Shown: positions 1 through 4,052 of the stretch, piece after piece
Layout: each line of letters begins with the position of its first letter
How positions within the stretch are numbered: the first letter of the stretch is position 1
Origin: Lentisphaerota bacterium
GTDB lineage: Bacteria; Verrucomicrobiota; Kiritimatiellia; RFP12; UBA3636
Direction of reading: 5' to 3'
DNA length: 5,424 nucleotides
Assembly: GCA_022837245.1 (NCBI GenBank)
Contig: JALHHX010000202.1
Location: forward strand, 1-5,424
The notes under the pieces: model-generated
Database searches by the model: none
Told to the model about the DNA's origin: nothing
The model's input: the letters and a program-made list of their open reading frames with translations, nothing else
Position numbers and translations under genes: made by a program

Positions 1-657
1 AAACAGCTTCTTGCATTTGATGTCGCCGATGCGCGAAATGTTCGGGAATGGATCCGTGGGAAGAATGCGGACGCGCGTCACGGTCCTAAACGCGCTTGTA
101 AAGCCGCTTTGCAATATAAGACCGCCAACCCCGGATTGCTTCTCCGCCAGATAGCATGCAGGGCCGCTGCCTACAGACTTGCCCATGATCACTAAGTTCG
201 ACGGTGCCACGTTCTTATTCTCCGTCAAGAATGCGAACGCCGCATCCGCCGCTGCATACACGTTTTTCTCGCTTGGGCTTCCTACGCTGAGCCCGTATCC
301 AGGATATTCCACGGCAAGCACGGAAAGTCCCTTCGAGTAGAAAGCCTGATAGGTGCTCATTGACTGGCCTACGTCCTCGGCGTTCCCATGAAAGAGCACT
401 AGAATCTTTTCAGAATCGGGGTTCTCAAGCCACACCGCCGCCGTTACCCCGCCATTCGGCATTTCAATGCGTACGACTCCCGGTGTGTCCCATGAATAAG
501 AAGCATTAGGCGGATAAAACATAAGCGAGTTGTATACACATCCTGAGGTCATCGCCACGCAAACAATTATGTATGCTATTCCAAGGGATATCACCACACT
601 CTTAGCTACCCGTAAAATCGTAGAGAATCCTTTACGTCTCAGAGTTTTAATTTGCAT
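1..657 (-). CDS. Alpha/beta hydrolase, BEM46/ABHD17-like, probable lipoprotein (partial, C-terminus outside window)
   Basis: The first 219 codons are visible; the C-terminus lies past the left edge. The fold signature is clear: an oxyanion-loop motif LVLFHGNAEDVG (residues 86-97), EYPGYGLS (117-124) and a nucleophile elbow G-K-S-V-G (159-163), making Ser161 the expected nucleophile. The segment TDPFPNISRI (201-210) recalls the DxFPxIxxI stretch of ABHD17/BEM46 hydrolases. The catalytic Asp and His should lie in the missing part. The N-terminus has basic residues, a hydrophobic run (21-36) and T-S-G-C with Cys40, a permissive lipobox, so it is probably a membrane-anchored serine hydrolase; the substrate cannot be told. 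The ATG at 657 was chosen because an in-frame TGA lies at 682-684. No clear Shine-Dalgarno precedes it, and a TTG eight codons upstream is an alternative start. It follows fhs on the same strand after 356 bases, so it is probably transcribed separately. Confidence 0.85.
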   Translation of the reverse strand, partial: MQIKTLRRKGFSTILRVAKSVVISLGIAYIIVCVAMTSGCVYNSLMFYPPNASYSWDTPGVVRIEMPNGGVTAAVWLENPDSEKILVLFHGNAEDVGQSMSTYQAFYSKGLSVLAVEYPGYGLSVGSPSEKNVYAAADAAFAFLTENKNVAPSNLVIMGKSVGSGPACYLAEKQSGVGGLILQSGFTSAFRTVTRVRILPTDPFPNISRIGDIKCKKLF

Positions 658-708
658 GACAGGTAGTGTAACATAATGCAATCAGTTAGTGACAGGGGCT
701 TCTTGAGT

Positions 709-733
709 GTCGCCTCTCTGGGTCGCCTCTCTG
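709..733. repeat. 13-bp tandem duplication
   Basis: GTCGCCTCTCTG occurs at 709-720 and again, identical, at 722-733, with one base (G721) between, giving a period of 13. It lies about 50 bases upstream of the hydrolase start. It looks like a simple slippage duplication; a regulatory role is possible but unsupported. Confidence 0.85.
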
Positions 734-884
734 CTATGCCGGCTTGCCCTTTGGGTGGCGGCGCAGCACGCTGTCATTGCGTGCAGCAAGCAATCTCCGC
801 TATTGGAGCTTAGGTGACGGTGTTGTGTGCCTGCTGCACAAATGTGCGCGGAACGTCGGCACGCTCGAACACCACGCCGTAGAA

Positions 885-913
885 GCGCATGGCCGAATAA
901 GTGGCCAATGGGC
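885..913. repeat. Imperfect inverted repeat (hairpin)
   Basis: GC-g-CAT-GGCC (885-894) pairs with GGCC-a-ATG-g-GC (903-913) around the 8-base loop GAATAAGT. That gives nine base pairs with one G/G mismatch and one bulged A. It starts about 100 bases past the fhs stop on the fhs strand. No T-run follows on either strand, so a classical Rho-independent terminator is unlikely; it could be an mRNA 3' end structure or a protein-binding palindrome. Confidence 0.6.
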
Positions 914-932
914 AGCCCAGGCTTCCAAACCA

Positions 933-972
933 CCCTTCCATCATTCCACCCTTCCACTATTACAACATTCAA
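933..972. repeat. Octamer-period degenerate repeat (TTCCA type)
   Basis: Five consecutive 8-base units can be read on the plus strand: CCCTTCCA, TCATTCCA, CCCTTCCA, CTATTACA and ACATTCAA. Units 1 and 3 are identical, and all share TT followed by a C/A-rich end. A further TTCCA at 923-927 lies upstream, out of phase by four bases. On the minus strand the array reads TGGAAGGG/TGGAATGA. I recall similar 8-base TTCCA arrays in intergenic DNA of Verrucomicrobiota and relatives, but this is memory, not a search result. Function unknown. Confidence 0.7.
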
Positions 973-1013
973 ATACCCCGGTATCCCATGCCACCCCTGG
1001 GCGCTGCCCGATT

Positions 1014-2789
1014 TCAGTAAAGTCCCTTGACCTTGCCGGTGGCGGTATCGACGTCGATGCGGCGGTAGGCTGGATCTGAAGCCGTGCCAGGCATCAACTT
1101 TATGTCTCCGGCGACTGGAACCACAAATCCAGCACCGCTGTAGGTCAGGAAGTCTTTTACCGGAAGCGTCCACCCTTTCGGCCTGCCTTTGAGCTCTGGG
1201 TCGTGTGAAAGCGAATACTGGGTCTTTGCCATGCAGATCGGCATGGAGGCGGTGGCGGGGTCTGATTCAATGACCTTGAGTTTAGCAGCCGCTGTCTCAG
1301 AGTATTCAACTCCATCGGCACCGTAAACAACCTTTGCGATTTTCTCGATCCGGTGCTCGATGGGCTCGTCCAGAGAGTATAGGAATTTGAAGGTTGACGG
1401 TTTGGAGGATGCTTCGACCACCGCCTCCGCGAGTTCGATAGCGCCTTCGCCGCCTTTCTCCCAATGCTTTGACACAGCAAATAGAGCTCCATTCTCTTCT
1501 GCAACTCGGCGAACGACAGCTTGCTCTGCAGCAGTGTCCGTGTGGAATGCGTTGAGGCATACGACTGGCGTGACGCCAGACTTCACCACGGTTTCGATGT
1601 GCGCCAGAAGGTTCTCGCAACCGGCTTCCACAAGAGCCACATTTTCCTTCGTGTAAGCCTCGTCGAGCTTAGCCCCAGGCTTCACAGCGGGACCGCCGCC
1701 ATGCGACTTGAGCGCGCGCACAGTCGCCACAATGACGGCGGCGTCGGGCACCAGACCGGAAGTGCGGCATTTGATGTTCCAGAACTTCTCGAAGCCTATG
1801 TCGGCACCGAAGCCGCTTTCCGTTATGATGAAGTCACCAAGCAAGCCGCCGACGCGGTCCGCGATGACGGAGCTTTGTCCGACAGCGATGTTCGCAAATG
1901 GGCCTGCATGCACGAGAACAGGCTGTCCTTCGACAGTTTGCATAAGCGTGGGGTTCACAGCGCGCACCATCCATGCGGTCATTGCGCCGTCGACTTCGAG
2001 ATCGCGCGTGGTGATGGGCTTGCCGGAGCGTGACCATGCGACCACGATCTTCGACATGCGGTCACGCAGGTCGGCTAGGTCCCCGGAGAGGGCGAGGATG
2101 GCCATGACTTCGCTTGCGACTGAGATGTAGAACCCGGAATCCATCTCGAATCCGTCGAGCTTTCCGCCTTTGCCAATGGTGATGTTTCGGAGAGCCTGCG
2201 CGCAAAAATCCATTGCCCAGCGCATGTTGATGCGGGAGGGATCAATATCGAGGCGCGTGAGTCCGCTTTTCGCGAGACGCGCGTCGTCGTAGTTGTTCTC
2301 ATGCTGCATGCGCGCGGTAAGCGCTGCCATGCAGAGGTTGTTGGCGTTCGTTATGGCGTCGATATCGCCCGTAAGCCCGAGCGAAAGCGGGGAGAGCGGG
2401 AGGCACTGCGCCAGACCGCCGCCGGCGGCGGAGCCCTTGATGTTGAACGTGGGTCCGCCGCTTGGCTGCCGGATCGCGCCGACGGGTTCCCGGCCCAGTT
2501 TGCCAAGGCCTTGCACGAGCCCCATCGTGGTTGTCGTTTTGCCTTCGCCAAGCGGAGTCGGCGTGATGGCCGTCACGTTTATGTACTTGCCGCGTTTGGC
2601 GCCAGGTTTATCCAAGCGCGAGAGGATAGAAGCGCTGTCTATCTTGCCGTAGAACTTGCCGTATTGCGACAGCTCGTCTTTCTCGATGCCGAGTTCGGCA
2701 GCCAGTTCGGCGACAGGTTTGAGCGATTCTTCTGCGGCTTCGGCGATCTGCCAATCCGACATTTTGAGTGGATCTAGTTTCATTGCCAT
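1014..2789 (-). CDS. fhs: Formate-tetrahydrofolate ligase
   Basis: This cytoplasmic enzyme joins formate to tetrahydrofolate using ATP, giving 10-formyl-THF for purine, formyl-methionine and other one-carbon reactions, or for the methyl branch of the Wood-Ljungdahl pathway. The family match is unambiguous: a P-loop TPTPLGEGKTTTT (76-88), RQPSGGPTFNIKG (107-119), TGDIDAITNANN (140-151), VHAGPFANIA (293-302), ESGFGADIGFEKF (324-336), VATVRALKSHGG (354-365), NAFHTDT (413-419), SKHWEKGGEG (440-449) and MAKTQYS (520-526). Phe415 and Trp443 match the aromatic pair that stacks on substrate in the Moorella enzyme, as I recall it. At 591 residues it exceeds the usual ~555-560; the extra length appears at the N-terminus and near residues 165-176 and 366-380. 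M1 (2789) or M3 (2783) may be the start; AAGGA at 2793-2789 is well spaced for M3. It lies two bases after the lipoprotein gene and is probably co-translated with it. Confidence 0.98.
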   Translation of the reverse strand: MAMKLDPLKMSDWQIAEAAEESLKPVAELAAELGIEKDELSQYGKFYGKIDSASILSRLDKPGAKRGKYINVTAITPTPLGEGKTTTTMGLVQGLGKLGREPVGAIRQPSGGPTFNIKGSAAGGGLAQCLPLSPLSLGLTGDIDAITNANNLCMAALTARMQHENNYDDARLAKSGLTRLDIDPSRINMRWAMDFCAQALRNITIGKGGKLDGFEMDSGFYISVASEVMAILALSGDLADLRDRMSKIVVAWSRSGKPITTRDLEVDGAMTAWMVRAVNPTLMQTVEGQPVLVHAGPFANIAVGQSSVIADRVGGLLGDFIITESGFGADIGFEKFWNIKCRTSGLVPDAAVIVATVRALKSHGGGPAVKPGAKLDEAYTKENVALVEAGCENLLAHIETVVKSGVTPVVCLNAFHTDTAAEQAVVRRVAEENGALFAVSKHWEKGGEGAIELAEAVVEASSKPSTFKFLYSLDEPIEHRIEKIAKVVYGADGVEYSETAAAKLKVIESDPATASMPICMAKTQYSLSHDPELKGRPKGWTLPVKDFLTYSGAGFVVPVAGDIKLMPGTASDPAYRRIDVDTATGKVKGLY

Positions 2790-2804
2790 CCTTATTTTTC
2801 CTCT
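2789..2804 (-). promoter_or_regulatory. Ribosome-binding bases of fhs inside the upstream gene's end
   Basis: On the minus strand the sequence reads AGAGGAAAAATAAGGATG. The AGAGGA belongs to the last codons of the lipoprotein gene (Glu-Glu-Lys-stop) and sits about nine bases from the ATG at 2789. The AAGGA spanning the TAA stop sits five bases from the second ATG at 2783. Either way, ribosomes ending the lipoprotein are placed at the fhs start, which fits translational coupling. Confidence 0.6.
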
Positions 2805-3664
2805 TTGAGTTCAACGGAGAAAACATTATCAATGTGCAGGCGTGTGCGGTGTCCGCTGCCGGTCGTTTCGACTTCAATATCGCGCATCACCCAGCGTTCG
2901 TCGATTTTTTGAACGGCGCGCACCCACATCTTGCGGGTTTCTTTTCCCTCCTCGTCCACCTGCGCGGCTTGCATCACCACTCGCTGCCCGCGGTCTACCC
3001 ACAGGCGCGCCTTGGCGCAGTCTTTGATTGGGGCGGGGGGCTCGACCTCGAGAATGTCGCATATGCGTCCTTTCACCTTCTCCTCGCCGACGATGGTCGG
3101 GTTTGTCCACCAGACATAGTCCAGCGAAATGTCGAGCCACGATATGTCGGTGCCCAGAACTTGGGAAGAAAGTTCGGGCGTCGGGGCTGGCTTCATGTCG
3201 GCGCCTATGAACCGCGAGAGCAGGAGAGATCCGTCCGTACCGTCCGTATGGCGTACGGCGTGGATCGTCTCGACGGGGTCGTCCTTTGTCGTGAGAATAT
3301 CGTATCGCGCCATGGGCTGCACGGCGCCCCAGTTGATAAAGACGGCAAATCGGAATTTCTTGATTTCGACGCCGTACATCTTGCGCATTGTCATCGTGCC
3401 TATCATTTTCAACGGATCGAGCGGCATCCGGGCAACGCATTCCGAGAGCAGCTGCTCGCCTGAGATCGGAACAGAAGTATTATCTTCGCTACCGGTGAAA
3501 AAGCCTTCGGCGGCAAGGTTCGGGATCGCGGCTGGCGGCTGGTTGGTGCTGGGAACGTCGATCAACGGTTCCGGGGGGGCCACCGTGGCGGAGTCCTGTG
3601 CGCATCCCAAAAGCACTGAGGAGGCCAAGACGGCCATAACTGAAAATATTCTGTGTATCTGCAT
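2792..3664 (-). CDS. Lipoprotein with LolA-like (outer membrane lipoprotein-sorting) domain
   Basis: The product from the ATG at 3664 has 290 residues. It opens with a lipoprotein signal peptide: Arg5, a hydrophobic core (6-19) and the lipobox L-L-G-C with Cys21 as the lipidated residue. The residue after it is Ala, which under the E. coli rule favours the outer membrane. A Pro/Ala-rich linker follows (about 22-58). The rest resembles the TP_0789-type LolA-like family: TDISWLDISLDYV (172-184), a strand with Cys202, KARLWVDRG (218-226), and a C-terminal DERWVMRDIEVETTGSG (255-271) followed by TRLHIDNV (274-281). Such proteins have a LolA/RseB-type half-barrel that may bind lipid or lipoprotein; the role here is not known. 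The frame stays open for 53 codons upstream (to 3823), but that stretch has no signal peptide and overlaps a palindrome, so the 3664 start is preferred despite a weak ribosome site. It is the first gene of the pair with fhs. Confidence 0.8.
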   Translation of the reverse strand: MQIHRIFSVMAVLASSVLLGCAQDSATVAPPEPLIDVPSTNQPPAAIPNLAAEGFFTGSEDNTSVPISGEQLLSECVARMPLDPLKMIGTMTMRKMYGVEIKKFRFAVFINWGAVQPMARYDILTTKDDPVETIHAVRHTDGTDGSLLLSRFIGADMKPAPTPELSSQVLGTDISWLDISLDYVWWTNPTIVGEEKVKGRICDILEVEPPAPIKDCAKARLWVDRGQRVVMQAAQVDEEGKETRKMWVRAVQKIDERWVMRDIEVETTGSGHRTRLHIDNVFSVELKEEK

Positions 3665-3687
3665 CACGTGGTTACCATTTCTAAAAA

Positions 3688-3717
3688 ATATTACCTCAAA
3701 CGTTTTTCTTCTGTAAC
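3688..3717 (-). promoter_or_regulatory. Candidate promoter of the lipoprotein-fhs pair
   Basis: On the minus strand GTTACA (3717-3712) and TAATAT (3693-3688) each match four of six bases of the sigma-70 -35 and -10 boxes, with an 18-base spacer. Transcription would begin near 3681, leaving a leader of about 17 bases before the ATG at 3664. The surrounding DNA is AT-rich, so chance matches are easy, and sigma consensus in this phylum is assumed. Confidence 0.3.
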
Positions 3718-3780
3718 GATACCAAAAAGCCTTCGAAATTGGAAAGATAATCGGCGCGTCGGCAGCGTGTTCGGATTTTG

Positions 3781-3825
3781 GAGTGCTGCGGCAAGCGGTA
3801 TCCCGCGCGACGCCGCTTTGCACTC
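3781..3825. repeat. REP-like imperfect palindrome (45 bp)
   Basis: Three nested stems are visible: GAGTGC (3781-3786) with GCACTC (3820-3825), GCGGC (3788-3792) with GCCGC (3812-3816), and GCGG (3795-3798) with CCGC (3803-3806) closing on the loop TATC. Together that is 15 base pairs with small internal loops. No T-run follows on either strand. If the promoter calls are right, it sits between the two divergent promoters and is not part of either transcript. The size and structure recall dispersed REP-type elements. Confidence 0.7.
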
Positions 3826-3850
3826 GGCGGCAAGCAGTATCTCGTGCGAT
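3788..3850. repeat. Two diverged direct copies of a 24-bp unit
   Basis: The palindrome arm at 3788-3811 recurs at 3827-3850, 39 bases further on, with 20 of 24 bases identical. All four differences are transitions (one G to A, three C to T in the second copy). A weaker match continues through CCG..TTTG in both. The second copy has lost the GCCGC partner and cannot form the same hairpin. Confidence 0.7.
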
Positions 3851-3917
3851 CCGTTTGATGTCCTAAAGACCGATTAGATCTCCCCCCCAGACAACCCGGT
3901 TAGATTTTAGCGAAGAT

Positions 3918-3946
3918 TTTACTTTATGAATAGGGCCGCTTATGCT
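3918..3946 (+). promoter_or_regulatory. Candidate promoter of the GreA-fusion gene
   Basis: TTTACT (3918-3923) and TATGCT (3941-3946) each match four of six sigma-70 consensus bases, with an ideal 17-base spacer. An overlapping alternative is TGC-TACTAT (3943-3951), an extended -10 without a good -35. Transcription would start near 3953, giving a leader of about 100 bases. Confidence 0.4.
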
Positions 3947-3966
3947 ACTATACCGCTCCTTTAGTT

Positions 3967-4008
3967 CCGCGAAGTGTCGCGCAACGCGGGGCTTGCGGAG
4001 CGAAAGCC
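3967..4008 (+). other. Two adjacent small hairpins in the leader of the GreA-fusion gene
   Basis: CCGCG (3967-3971) pairs with CGCGG (3985-3989), and directly after it GGCTT (3990-3994) pairs with AAGCC (4004-4008). A purine-rich run follows up to the start codon, with GAAAGAG (4039-4045) as the probable ribosome-binding stretch seven bases before ATG. GCGGG (3986-3990) could instead pair with CCCGC (4019-4023), so alternative folds exist. No known riboswitch is recognised. Confidence 0.4.
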
Positions 4009-4052
4009 GAGAGAGAAACCCGCGCGGCGTCAAGAATAGAAAGAGCGAAACC

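Larger units (their letters stand above)
658..1013. other. Intergenic region with small repeats and hairpins, no gene
   Basis: This is non-coding DNA between the end of fhs and the start of the hydrolase gene, both on the minus strand. Open frames here are short, overlap fhs or each other and show no recognisable domain. It holds a 13-bp tandem duplication (709-733), a 6-bp stem GCACGC/GCGTGC (766-784), a longer imperfect hairpin (885-913), octamer-spaced TTCCA repeats (933-972), a small ATACC/GGTAT hairpin (973-984) and a GGGC/GCCC hairpin (999-1009) just past the fhs stop. No hairpin is followed by a T-run in the fhs direction, so no intrinsic terminator can be called. A TATGTT at 670-675 on the minus strand could be a -10 box for the hydrolase, but no good -35 accompanies it. 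Confidence 0.75.
3665..4052. other. Divergent intergenic region between lipoprotein-fhs and the GreA-fusion gene
   Basis: This stretch separates genes pointing away from each other and so should hold both promoters. From left to right it contains a candidate minus-strand promoter (3688-3717), an imperfect palindrome (3781-3825) with a decayed partial copy (to 3850), a run of seven C (3882-3888), a candidate plus-strand promoter (3918-3946) and a leader with two small hairpins (3967-4008). Short open frames here, including a 74-codon plus-strand one (3653-3877), run through the palindrome and show no recognisable domain. Confidence 0.75.

Noticed and set aside
999..1009. GGGC-GCT-GCCC hairpin just past the fhs stop as an intrinsic terminator
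   Set aside because: The stem is only four pairs, and the bases after it in the fhs direction are G-rich rather than a T-run.
682..1173. 163-codon minus-strand open frame as a gene
   Set aside because: It overlaps the 3' end of fhs by about 160 bases in another frame, passes through the repeats and hairpins of the spacer and shows no recognisable domain.
2760..3425. Shared L-D-P-L-K-M in the fhs N-terminus and in the lipoprotein (residues 82-87), as a sign of duplication
   Set aside because: The flanking residues and several of the codons differ and the proteins have unrelated folds, so a chance match is the simpler reading.
3665..3676. CACGTG palindrome next to the lipoprotein start as an operator
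   Set aside because: A single 6-base palindrome between promoter and start codon is expected often by chance and has no second copy nearby.
3665..3823. 53-residue N-terminal extension of the lipoprotein
   Set aside because: The ATG at 3664 starts directly with a complete lipoprotein signal peptide; the extension would bury it and is translated partly from the palindrome.
3653..3877. 74-codon plus-strand open frame as a small protein
   Set aside because: It overlaps the start of the lipoprotein gene, crosses both repeat copies (which cause the repeated SAA-type stretches in its translation) and has no clear ribosome site.
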